NCBI RefSeq assembly: GCF_024380015.1
Contig: NZ_CP101508.1
Location: forward strand, 2,170,902 to 2,234,901
Length of the DNA: 64,000 bases
Source: Photobacterium atrarenae
GTDB taxonomy: Bacteria; Pseudomonadota; Gammaproteobacteria; Enterobacterales; Vibrionaceae
Direction: 5' to 3'
Below are positions 8,371-16,126 of the stretch, piece by piece. The notes under the pieces were generated by a model. That model was not told the origin of the DNA, did no database searches, and was given only the letters and a program-made list of their open reading frames with translations. The position numbers were made by a program, and so were the translations under genes. Positions within the stretch are counted from its first letter, which is position 1; each line of letters begins with the position of its first letter.

Positions 8371-8597
8371 ACTGTTCTCAACAGAACATGCCTTGAATGG
8401 CGAACGTATCTGAGCCCCCATTCCCCCTCATTCTCAGGTTCCATTCTTCAAATTCGCGCTCACAACTCAGAGCTTGCGTTTTATTCCAGCACCTGACTGA
8501 TCGTCCAGGCCACTGCAACTTGGATGTCACAATTGCTGCCTACAATGCGTCTCGCATTTAAGATACCACCACACACAATCAGCGAGATAACTCTGAC

Positions 8598-8813
8598 ATG
8601 TGCAACACTCGTAACGAAACCCTTAAAGAAGCCATTACCCGCATCTACTCGGCGTTTCCGAACCTGAGCTACACCCCGCGTCCTGATGACGTCAAGCTGC
8701 TGGCAGCCTACATGAAAAGCCAGGACAATCACTATCCGGAAAGCCTGGATTTCCTGCTCAGCGTTAGCAATCGGGAGATTGAGCTGGAACTCCTGCGCCA
8801 CAAGCGCCACTGA
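8598..8813 (+). CDS. Hypothetical 71-residue protein
   Basis: 71 residues, predicted soluble and mainly helical, with no recognised domain. Composition is ordinary for a small cytosolic protein (for example KLLAAYMKSQDNHYPESLDFLLSVSNR split over two helices) and the C-terminus is basic (RHKRH). The ribosome site is weak (GCGAGA upstream). The opposite strand holds an overlapping ORF that looks like a shadow. Codon use (GAA, CTG, CGC) resembles the neighbours, which favours a real gene. No function can be proposed. Confidence 0.5.
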   Translation: MCNTRNETLKEAITRIYSAFPNLSYTPRPDDVKLLAAYMKSQDNHYPESLDFLLSVSNREIELELLRHKRH

Positions 8814-9277
8814 TCACCTGCGTCACGTCCTGGGCATCTGACGCAACACCGCGGCCTCCTATTCATGTCAGAGGTGCAACGTATTTAACTGCCTCTGGCA
8901 CTCGATTCGGTTCATTTCGCCACCCAGCATCACCAAGGCAGGCCGATCGTTTTCCTGACAGCAAAAACTCATTTATTTAACGAGATAAAAATAAACCCGA
9001 AAGTCACCAAATCATATTAAAAAATACGCTGAGAGTATTTTTAAATCCGTATTAACGTTAAAAGAAATACTAAGTTATTTGTTATTATTTGGCGCGAAAA
9101 ATATATTAATTTCACCTATTGAAATTAATAACCATCAGGAACAAAATATCCCCAAGAAAAAAACCAAGAACGTCCTCAGGTTATCTTGCGCATCAAAAGA
9201 GCACCGCCTTCTATCCGGCCACTCTTTTAATGACTAAATAATTTTTAAAACCTGCAACCTCAATGGAGTTGAAAGCC
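8814..9277. other. AT-rich intergenic region upstream of the TIM-barrel-like gene
   Basis: About 460 bases with no ORF of note. The middle (about 8960-9130) is strongly AT-rich and has several AAATA/TATT runs, suiting promoter or nucleoid-protein binding. I see no clear riboswitch fold or repeat. Confidence 0.5.
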
Positions 9278-10168
9278 ATGAAAAAGCGTATCTTTGATCT
9301 TACCCGCCAGGACATTGCAACCATGGGCCGGAAAGAAATTGTTGAATGCATCAAAATTTCTGAAGGTCGTACCATGATGGTCGAAAACGTCGTGTCAATG
9401 GAGCCGCCTCTGGATCTGGTCTCCGGTGCTGAAATCGCCGCCGCTTTCGGGGCAGATATGATCACCTTGAACGTGCTTGACTTAATGGACCCACGGGCAG
9501 CAGTCAATGGTGCCGAAGCACATGGCGTGGCCGACTACTTTACGGTTGCCGATCTCAAGCAGCTTTCCGGTCGTATTCTGGGCTGTAACCTGGAGCCGGT
9601 ACCTCAGGGCTTCAGCGACATCCCACCGGGGCGTGCACTGAGTGCCGAAACAGTAGAACGTGCGGTAGAGCTGGGCCTGAACTACATTATGCTTACCGGC
9701 AACCCGGGTATGGCCGTCTCACAGGAAACCATCCTGAATGCAATTTCCCTGACCCGCTCCATCTCGAAGGAGATTGTCATTATTGCCGGTAAGATGCACG
9801 GTGGCGGTGTTGGCAATGATTACAATACTGACTTTATTCCCCAATTTGCCGAAGCCGGTGCCGATATCATGATGTTCCCGGCACCGTTTACCACCCCGGG
9901 GATGCATCCGGCGCTGGCAACCTCACTGATGACTGCGGTTCATGAAGCCGGGATGCTGGGCATGCTGGCAATCGGGACGTCCCAGGAAGGGGCCAGCGAG
10001 AGCTATATCGAGAAAGTGGCTACCGAGTCCAAAGGTGCCGGTGCCGATATCGTTCACATTGGTGACGGTGGTTACGGCGGTTTGGCTGTTCTGGAAAACA
10101 TCATGCGCATGGGGATCACCATCCGCGGCCGCCGCCATCAGTTCAAACGTATGGCAAACCGCCGCTAA
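9278..10168 (+). CDS. TIM-barrel-like protein of uncharacterised family (DUF7916-like)
   Basis: 296 residues. ATG 9278 is preferred because GGAG lies 9 bases upstream; ATG 9263 has no ribosome site. The protein has repeated beta-alpha pattern segments (DMITLNVLD, NYIMLTGNPGMAVS, IVIIAGKMHGGGVGND, ADIMMFPAPFTTPG, MLGMLAIGTSQEGAS, ADIVHIGDGGYGGLA) as in (beta/alpha)8 barrels of the PEP-mutase or dihydropteroate-synthase type, with glycine-rich phosphate-binding-like loops near the C-terminus. Relatives are often labelled haloacid-dehalogenase-like, but I see no HAD motif (no DxD near the N-terminus). Substrate unknown. It stands alone between a long AT-rich leader and its own terminator, facing an S4-domain gene. 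Confidence 0.65.
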   Translation: MKKRIFDLTRQDIATMGRKEIVECIKISEGRTMMVENVVSMEPPLDLVSGAEIAAAFGADMITLNVLDLMDPRAAVNGAEAHGVADYFTVADLKQLSGRILGCNLEPVPQGFSDIPPGRALSAETVERAVELGLNYIMLTGNPGMAVSQETILNAISLTRSISKEIVIIAGKMHGGGVGNDYNTDFIPQFAEAGADIMMFPAPFTTPGMHPALATSLMTAVHEAGMLGMLAIGTSQEGASESYIEKVATESKGAGADIVHIGDGGYGGLAVLENIMRMGITIRGRRHQFKRMANRR

Positions 10169-10189
10169 GGCATCTTCAGCATTTGAAAC

Positions 10190-10222
10190 AAAAACGCCCC
10201 CTGGACATCCGGGGAGCGTTTT
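10190..10222 (+). terminator. Intrinsic terminator between convergent genes
   Basis: AAAACGCCCCC pairs with GGGGAGCGTTTT across a short loop, with A and T runs on both sides, so it can serve both the TIM-barrel-like gene and, from the other strand, the S4-domain gene. Confidence 0.8.
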
Positions 10223-10279
10223 GATCGCTGGTAAAATAGCATTCAAACAAAACAGGCGCGGTTGCCGGCTGCAACGGAA

Positions 10280-10714
10280 CTAGAAGCTGATCGGCTTACG
10301 TCCGGTCGCCTGATCAGCAGGTCCTGAAGCTTTCTTCTTTTTCTGCTGTGCTGATGGCTTTTTCTTCCCCGATGATTTGGCCGGAGGCTTCGATTGCTTC
10401 GGCGACGATTTCGCAGGCTTGGCGGCTTTTGCGCCGGCAGGCGCTTGGGCCGGGACTTCCGTGACGGGCTGATCGCACAGCACCAGATAAAATTCATTGT
10501 TAAATTCAATCACGTCGCCATCATAGACTTTTCGGCGCTTGCGCTGCTCAAGCTCACCGTTGACTGCCACATACCCTTCCGCGATGGCAAACTTGGCTTC
10601 TCCCCCGCCACTGACGGCATTGGCAATTTTCAGGACTTTGTACAGCTCTATCGGTTGACAGGAGACCTCAACCCCTAACGCTTCAACTTCATATTCATTT
10701 TCTTGATCAGTCAT
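10280..10714 (-). CDS. YbcJ-like S4-domain RNA-binding protein with basic tail
   Basis: 144 residues. The N-terminal 75 residues form an S4-like fold similar to E. coli YbcJ: IELYKVLKIANAVSGGGEAK followed by FAIAEGYVAVNGELEQRKRRK and a short strand pair (VIEFNNEFYLVL). The C-terminal half is a low-complexity Lys/Ala/Pro/Ser tail (AKPAKSSPKQSKPP, KKKPSAQQKKKK), longer than the roughly 70-residue E. coli protein. S4 domains bind structured RNA, often rRNA; the tail probably adds unspecific RNA affinity (inference). Stand-alone gene with a bidirectional terminator beyond its 3' end. Confidence 0.75.
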   Translation of the reverse strand: MTDQENEYEVEALGVEVSCQPIELYKVLKIANAVSGGGEAKFAIAEGYVAVNGELEQRKRRKVYDGDVIEFNNEFYLVLCDQPVTEVPAQAPAGAKAAKPAKSSPKQSKPPAKSSGKKKPSAQQKKKKASGPADQATGRKPISF

Positions 10715-10944
10715 AGGATTTACCGGAAATATATGCTTTGCCGCCAGTGTACCCTATTCAGGCGCAGCAACGCACTGGCAATTCGCCACAGGGCAACGCA
10801 CACCCCGCGTGCGCCCAATCCACCGGCTTCTACGCCTGCCCCCTCCGCCCACTTTGTCCATCGGCAGGGGTGATGTTTTTTTAACCCCCCTGCGACAGCA
10901 TAGACGCCTTCACCTAGTTTGCCGATGATTCAGGAACCCCGACC

Positions 10945-11121
10945 ATGCTGATTTTCAATAAGCGCTATAGCTTTATGCCGCAGTTCACCACAGCGGCTCA
11001 TGACCCGGAGACAACGCCGTCGACCAAAGAACGCGAAGTCCAGCGACAAGCCCTGCTTGCCCTGGCACAGAAAAACGGCGGTTACGACAACCAGAAGGAA
11101 CCGAAGCAGATATCCGAATAA
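10945..11121 (+). CDS. Small 58-residue hypothetical protein
   Basis: ATG 10945 with AGGAA about 9 bases upstream opens 58 codons ending in TAA at 11121. The product starts MLIFNKRYSFMPQF, has a hydrophilic middle (PETTPSTKEREVQRQ) and one short helix (ALLALAQKNGG). It is polar, with no membrane segment or cysteine. Codon choice is normal for the region, which favours coding over chance. No known family recognised. The minus-strand ORF covering the same DNA looks like a shadow. Confidence 0.5.
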   Translation: MLIFNKRYSFMPQFTTAAHDPETTPSTKEREVQRQALLALAQKNGGYDNQKEPKQISE

Positions 11122-11331
11122 GTCCTTATTAGTCTGATGGTTACTTGAGGATTTAGAACTTTTCAGCGGCAGTGCCTCGCCTTTTAAGCCGCATATCTGA
11201 TAGGCTCGTGCTGGTATAGTCAAACAACGTCAGGGGGCTGTGGGCAACAGACATGGATTCATACGCTCACCTGCACCTTGACGTCATTTGGGTATATGAT
11301 CTTATCAGTAACAGAATGAAAGGATTAAAAG

Positions 11332-12174
11332 ATGACCCGATGGCTATGGTCTTTCCTCTTGGTTGCCCTGTTATCTCTCCCGGCCTGGGGCGAGGAAAGA
11401 TATGCGGACGAGAGTATTTACGATAAGCCCCTGATGGAGCGCTACGTACTGGATGAGCTCAAATCCCTGCGCCAGGACCAACAGGATCTGGAGCGGCGGC
11501 TGACCATTCAGGTGACCGATCGCGAGCTGAGCGTTGCCGATAAATCGATGAACTATGCCAACGTGACGGTCACTTACTTTTTCTACCTGATCGCCGGTGC
11601 CGCCTCGCTGTTCGCCCTGGTCGGCTGGCAATCGCTGAAAGAAATTAAAGAAAACACCACCCAAATGGCTGACCGGCAGTTGGAAGAAATTGCCCAACAG
11701 TATGAGAAGAAATTCCAGTTGCTGGAGCGGGATCTGAAGCGAAAAACCCGGATCATTGCCCAGAACAACAAAGAAATTGAGATCATTAACGAAGTCCATA
11801 ACCTCTGGCTCCGGGCCCAGAGCTCACAAACCCCAGAGCAGAAAATCGAGATCTACGACGAGATCCTGAAAATTCGTCCCGGTGATTTGGAAGCCCTGAC
11901 CTATAAAGCCGATGCGGCAATGGAAATCCGGGAATTCCACTGGGCACTGAGTATCTGTAACCGGGTGCTGGAAGTCGATAACACCAATGCCCACGCCCTC
12001 TATCAGCGGGCCTGTGCCTATGCTTGCCTGGGTGTAGAAGAGCAAGCGATCTCCGATCTGGAACAAGCCATTATCGGTAGTGCTTCGCTACGCGAGCTGG
12101 CCAGCGAAGAAATGGATTTTGAATCCCTGCATGGGAATGAGCGATTTGAAGAGCTTATCAGTGCCCCTGAGTAA
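11332..12174 (+). CDS. Membrane-anchored TPR protein
   Basis: 280 residues from ATG 11332 with AAAGGA upstream. Order: signal peptide (about 1-20, LWSFLLVALLSLPAWG), a short periplasmic stretch, a TM helix (about 80-102, VTYFFYLIAGAASLFALVGW), a coiled coil (about 105-155), then TPR-like helices (about 160-280) including ALYQRACAYACLGVEEQAISDLEQAI. The TPR part is predicted cytoplasmic, so the protein probably acts as an inner-membrane scaffold. The closing GNERFEELI resembles the end of many bacterial TPR proteins. Single gene; no functional partner is apparent from its neighbours. Confidence 0.75.
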   Translation: MTRWLWSFLLVALLSLPAWGEERYADESIYDKPLMERYVLDELKSLRQDQQDLERRLTIQVTDRELSVADKSMNYANVTVTYFFYLIAGAASLFALVGWQSLKEIKENTTQMADRQLEEIAQQYEKKFQLLERDLKRKTRIIAQNNKEIEIINEVHNLWLRAQSSQTPEQKIEIYDEILKIRPGDLEALTYKADAAMEIREFHWALSICNRVLEVDNTNAHALYQRACAYACLGVEEQAISDLEQAIIGSASLRELASEEMDFESLHGNERFEELISAPE

Positions 12175-12528
12175 AACCCGCCTCTTCAACGCCCAATAAC
12201 GCTGCCGCTTGAGCACCGAACTGTGTGGTCAGGCGGCGTGCAAATACCCATTGTCAACCGAGATTTGAGTCTGCGGCGTGTCCCCGCCCCAGCCAAAATC
12301 GGCATGCCGGCCCTGTGCTGTCCTCGCCGCTGCAACGCCTCAAATTCACGCCGAAGTTTATCTTCACGACAAATTTTATTTGTTAGACTCACGAAGCGTT
12401 TTGCCCGTTAATACGCCCGACGCAACAGGCGTCAGGTATGGCTCAACCCGCTCTTTCAGGTTGGGCCTTGTTATTGGCTATGCCCCGATGTGGCAATCCA
12501 CCGGGCATCTGCTGACTGAGAAGAGTAA
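12175..12528 (+). promoter_or_regulatory. speA leader region with three stem-loops
   Basis: Between the TPR gene and speA. The last 110 bases hold three consecutive hairpins: 12419-12433 (GACGC/GCGTC), 12440-12467 (GGCTCAACC/GGTTGGGCC with one G-T pair) and 12480-12508 (ATGCCC..GTGG/CCAC..GGGCAT). The third ends 20 bases before the GTG start. None has a T-run, so translational rather than transcriptional control is more likely, if any. An intrinsic promoter could not be placed with confidence. Confidence 0.45.
12438..12515 (+). CDS. Possible 25-codon leader ORF upstream of speA
   Basis: ATG 12438 opens 25 codons closing with TGA at 12515, 13 bases before the speA start. The peptide begins MAQPALSGWALLLAM and ends GNPPGIC. 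It spans the second and third leader hairpins, so ribosomes reading it would remodel them. It has only one arginine and no repeated control codons, and its ribosome site (AGG) is poorly spaced; it could be chance. Confidence 0.2.
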   Translation: MAQPALSGWALLLAMPRCGNPPGIC

Positions 12529-14439
12529 GTGGAAAACGTATCCAAACTTGATAGCGTTCGTGCAGATTACAACGTTGATTACTGGAGCCAGGGATTCTTT
12601 GGCATTGATGACACCGGCGAAGTCTATGTTTCGCCAACCTGTGACAAAACACGCGGACTGGCGCTCAGCAAAATCGCCCAACAAATCGAAGCAACCGGCT
12701 TGAGCATGCCCGCTTTGGTACGTTTCCCACAGATCTTACACCAACGCGTGCACAATATTTGCCAGGCATTCAACCAGGCGATTGAAGCATATCACTACCC
12801 GAACCACTACCTGTTGGTGTATCCGATCAAGGTCAACCAGCAGCGTGAAGTCGTGGATGAGATTCTGGCCAGCCAGGCGCAGTTGGAAACCAAGCAACTG
12901 GGTCTGGAAGCCGGCAGCAAACCGGAACTGCTGGCCGTATTGGCGATGGCACAAAAAGCCAGCTCGGTGATCGTGTGCAACGGCTACAAAGATCGCGAAT
13001 ATATCCGTCTGGCACTGATTGGCGAAAAGCTCGGCCACAAAGTGTTTATCGTGCTGGAGAAGATGTCCGAACTCGATTTGGTCCTGCGTGAAGCGGCCAG
13101 CCTGGGGGTCAAACCTCGGCTGGGGATCCGCATTCGTCTTGCTTCTCAAGGCGCCGGGAAATGGCAGTCCAGCGGTGGTGAAAAATCCAAATTCGGCCTG
13201 TCGGCCTCGCAAGTGCTGCGGGTGATCGCGCGCCTGAAAGAAGAAGATCAGCTGGATGCGCTGCAACTGGTGCACTTCCACCTCGGCTCGCAGATGGCGA
13301 ATATTCGCGACGTGCGTAACGGTGTGAACGAGTCGGCGCGGTTTTACTGCGAGCTTCGGGCCATGGGCGCGCAGATCCAGTATTTCGACATCGGCGGCGG
13401 GCTCGCCGTCGACTATGACGGCACCCGCAGCCAGTCGTCCAACTCGATGAACTACGGGCTGGATGAGTACGCACGTAATGTGGTCAGCACCATCAGTGAT
13501 GTCTGTCAGCATTATGCCCAGCCGATGCCGGTGATTATCTCCGAATCCGGCCGCTCGCTGACCGCCCATCACGCGGTGTTGATCACCAATGTGATTGGCA
13601 CAGAGAGCTATCAGCCTGAAACGGTTGTTGAGCCACTGCGCGACGAGCCCGTGCTGATGCAGAATATGTGGCGCAACTGGCAGCTCCTGCAGGATGACAG
13701 CAATGCCCGGGCACTGATCGAGATTTACAACGACACCCAGAGCGATCTGGCGGAAGTCCACAGCCAGTTTGCCATGGGACTGCTCAACCTGGAGCAACGC
13801 GCTTGGGCCGAGCAACTGTCGCTGCGGATTTATTTCGAACTGAACCGGAAGATGAACACCCGGAACCGCTTCCACCGGCCGATCCTGGATCAGCTCAACG
13901 AACGACTGGCGGACAAGTTCTTCGTCAATTTCTCCCTGTTTCAGTCCCTGCCGGATGCCTGGGGAATTGATCAGGTGTTCCCTGTGCTCCCGCTCTCCGG
14001 GCTTGAGCGACTGGATGATCGCCGCGCGGTGATCCTGGACATCACCTGCGACTCGGATGGTGCCGTGGAACAATATGTTGAAGGGCAAGGTATTGAAACC
14101 ACGTTGCCGGTGCCGGCCTGGACCAAAGACGAAGAGTACCTGATGGGCTTTTTCCTGGTCGGGGCGTACCAAGAAATTCTGGGCGACATGCACAACCTGT
14201 TTGGGGATACTCACAGTGTGGTGGTGAACCTCAACTCGGACGGTGATGCCGAACTGACCTTGATCAACGAAGGCGACAGCGAGGAAGACATGCTGCGTTA
14301 CGTCCACATCGATGTTGAGCAGATCCGCGGACACTACCGTGAACTGGTCACATCACTGGTGTGCCCGCAGGAGCAGCAGGCGATTTTGAACGAGCTAGAG
14401 CACGGCCTGAGCGGCTACACCTATTTAGAGGATTTTTAA
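12529..14439 (+). CDS. speA: Biosynthetic arginine decarboxylase
   Basis: 636 residues, close to E. coli SpeA (658). Converts arginine to agmatine, the first step of putrescine synthesis; PLP-dependent, cytosolic. The PLP lysine lies in [14 protein letters not shown] sequence (here [15 protein letters not shown]); other family segments are [27 protein letters not shown]-like LVHFHLGSQ, and [14 protein letters not shown] 12529 is the first possible start because an in-frame TAA precedes it directly; a purine-rich GAGAAGAG serves as ribosome site. The N-terminus is shorter than in E. coli, as in other vibrios. speB follows with no gap, so agmatine is passed to agmatinase from one transcript. 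The upstream leader is structured. Confidence 0.95.
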   Translation: MENVSKLDSVRADYNVDYWSQGFFGIDDTGEVYVSPTCDKTRGLALSKIAQQIEATGLSMPALVRFPQILHQRVHNICQAFNQAIEAYHYPNHYLLVYPIKVNQQREVVDEILASQAQLETKQLGLEAGSKPELLAVLAMAQKASSVIVCNGYKDREYIRLALIGEKLGHKVFIVLEKMSELDLVLREAASLGVKPRLGIRIRLASQGAGKWQSSGGEKSKFGLSASQVLRVIARLKEEDQLDALQLVHFHLGSQMANIRDVRNGVNESARFYCELRAMGAQIQYFDIGGGLAVDYDGTRSQSSNSMNYGLDEYARNVVSTISDVCQHYAQPMPVIISESGRSLTAHHAVLITNVIGTESYQPETVVEPLRDEPVLMQNMWRNWQLLQDDSNARALIEIYNDTQSDLAEVHSQFAMGLLNLEQRAWAEQLSLRIYFELNRKMNTRNRFHRPILDQLNERLADKFFVNFSLFQSLPDAWGIDQVFPVLPLSGLERLDDRRAVILDITCDSDGAVEQYVEGQGIETTLPVPAWTKDEEYLMGFFLVGAYQEILGDMHNLFGDTHSVVVNLNSDGDAELTLINEGDSEEDMLRYVHIDVEQIRGHYRELVTSLVCPQEQQAILNELEHGLSGYTYLEDF

Positions 14440-15369
14440 ATGAATGATTTGTTTACGAAAACTGATTATTCGCTGTACGCAAATGCCATGAGCTTTCTGC
14501 GCCGTCCTTACGTGCGTAACCCTATTGACGCCGAGGCAGACCTTGTTGTGCTCGGGGTTCCGCTGGACATGGCGACCTCAGGTCGTCCCGGCGCGCGTTT
14601 GGGGCCGGATGCGATCCGCCGCGCGTCGGTCCATCTTGCCTGGGAAAACAAGAAGTACCCATGGGACTTCAACCTGTTCGACAAGGTCAAGGTGATTGAT
14701 GCCGGTGATCTGGTGTTTGATTGCGGGGATGCCGAAGATTTTACTTACCGGCTGGAAGCGGCAACCGGTGAAATTTTAAAAAACGGCAAAACCCTGCTCG
14801 CGCTGGGCGGGGATCACTTTATCACCCTGCCGATTTTGCGCGCCTACGCCAAACATTATGGCGAGATGGCTCTGGTTCATTTTGACGCCCACACGGATAC
14901 CTATGCCAACGGCAGCGCCTATGATCATGGCACCATGTTTTATCATGCGCCCAAAGAAGGGCTGATCTGTCCGAAGCATTCGATTCAGATCGGTATTCGG
15001 ACCCAATATGAGCAGAAGCAACACGGGTTCAACGTCATTGATGCAAGTCAGGCCAATCAGATGAGCGCCGACAGCATCGTGGCACAAATCCGCGATGTGG
15101 TTGGCGATAAACCTGTCTATGTCACTTTTGACATCGACTGCCTGGACCCGGCGTTTGCACCGGGCACCGGCACACCGGTCTGTGGCGGGCTCAATTCCGA
15201 CAAAGTGCTCAATATCATCCGCGGCCTCGCCGGGATGAACATTGTCGGCATGGATGTGGTCGAGGTCTCGCCGCCATTCGACCAAAGTGACGTCACGGCC
15301 CTGGCCGGGGCCACCATCGCCCTGGAGCTGATGTATGCCTGGGCCAGCGGACGGGAAACCGCAGCGTAA
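14440..15369 (+). CDS. speB: Agmatinase
   Basis: 309 residues. Hydrolyses agmatine to putrescine and urea with a binuclear manganese centre. Metal ligands are visible in [18 protein letters not shown] and [18 protein letters not shown], the ureohydrolase signatures. ATG 14440 follows directly after the speA stop, with GAGG inside the end of speA, so the pair is translationally coupled. Ends before a strong hairpin. Length and motifs are normal for the family. Confidence 0.95.
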   Translation: MNDLFTKTDYSLYANAMSFLRRPYVRNPIDAEADLVVLGVPLDMATSGRPGARLGPDAIRRASVHLAWENKKYPWDFNLFDKVKVIDAGDLVFDCGDAEDFTYRLEAATGEILKNGKTLLALGGDHFITLPILRAYAKHYGEMALVHFDAHTDTYANGSAYDHGTMFYHAPKEGLICPKHSIQIGIRTQYEQKQHGFNVIDASQANQMSADSIVAQIRDVVGDKPVYVTFDIDCLDPAFAPGTGTPVCGGLNSDKVLNIIRGLAGMNIVGMDVVEVSPPFDQSDVTALAGATIALELMYAWASGRETAA

Positions 15370-15380
15370 TCAATCACACC

Positions 15381-15411
15381 GGTCTCTTGAGCACACCGTG
15401 CTCAAGAGACC
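15381..15411. terminator. 14-bp hairpin between speB and the HAD gene
   Basis: GGTCTCTTGAGCAC and its exact complement separated by a 3-base loop ACC; CTTTCC follows on the plus strand. It lies between convergent genes and probably ends speAB transcription. Confidence 0.7.
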
Positions 15412-15446
15412 TTTCCGGTTCAGCATATCGGTGTACCGAAGCTATC

Positions 15447-16082
15447 TCATTCCAACTGAGCCAATTGCGCTGGCTGCTCAAACAGATACGTGGGTGCAAC
15501 CTGGCTGAGCTCTTCAACCGAGCCGTAACCCCACAACACCCCGGCTGTTTGCAGGCCATTGCGCTGACCGGCCGTGATATCGACCGCCCGATCGCCAATC
15601 ATCACCGCCTGCTGTGAAATCACCCCTTCCCGGCGCAAGCCTTCCAGCTGCTGCCATTTTTCCACCCCGATATCCCCACCGCTGACAAACTCAAATTGCT
15701 CACGAAGACCGAACATTTCAAGGATTTTCTCGGCAAAATCGGCCCGCTTTGAGGTGCACACCCCAAACCGGTACTGCTCTGATGCTGCCAGTTGCTCTAA
15801 AACAGACGGGATTCCCGGATAGAGCTGATTTTCCCGATACCCGATCTCGGCATAGCGCTCGCGGTATTGAGCGACCAACATCTGGATCAGGCCCGGATCA
15901 TGGCTGCCGACCAGTTGGATAAACGTCTGATCCAGCGGCGGACCAATGTACGCAGCAATCTCGGCTTCAGGACGCGCCGGCATCCCAAACGCCTGCAGCG
16001 CATAGTTAAACGAGCGAACAATCCCGTCTTTCGGATCGCTGATAGTGCCGTCCAAATCAAAAATTAACCAGTCCTTGCTCAC
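15447..16082 (-). CDS. HAD-superfamily phosphatase (phosphoglycolate phosphatase-like)
   Basis: 211 residues. HAD motifs: FDLDGTISD (nucleophile and acid/base aspartates), VCTSKR (motif II threonine/serine), and IGDRAVDITAGQRNG (motif IV with the conserved GD). The cap region of about 70 residues after motif I is the C1 type of Gph/PGMB-like enzymes. It probably removes phosphate from a small metabolite; the substrate is not readable. In motif IV the usual GDxxxD is present (D-R-A-V-D). The gene lies 44 bases downstream of torS on the same strand, but no functional link to TorS is apparent. Confidence 0.85.
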   Translation of the reverse strand: MSKDWLIFDLDGTISDPKDGIVRSFNYALQAFGMPARPEAEIAAYIGPPLDQTFIQLVGSHDPGLIQMLVAQYRERYAEIGYRENQLYPGIPSVLEQLAASEQYRFGVCTSKRADFAEKILEMFGLREQFEFVSGGDIGVEKWQQLEGLRREGVISQQAVMIGDRAVDITAGQRNGLQTAGVLWGYGSVEELSQVAPTYLFEQPAQLAQLE

Positions 16083-16126
16083 AACACGCTCCTTGTCATT
16101 TTCTCAAATGGTAACTTTCAGTAGAT

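Noticed and set aside
12736..14334. 532-codon minus-strand ORF opposite speA
   Set aside because: Antisense shadow of a well-recognised gene; composition rich in His/Gln/Arg and no domain.
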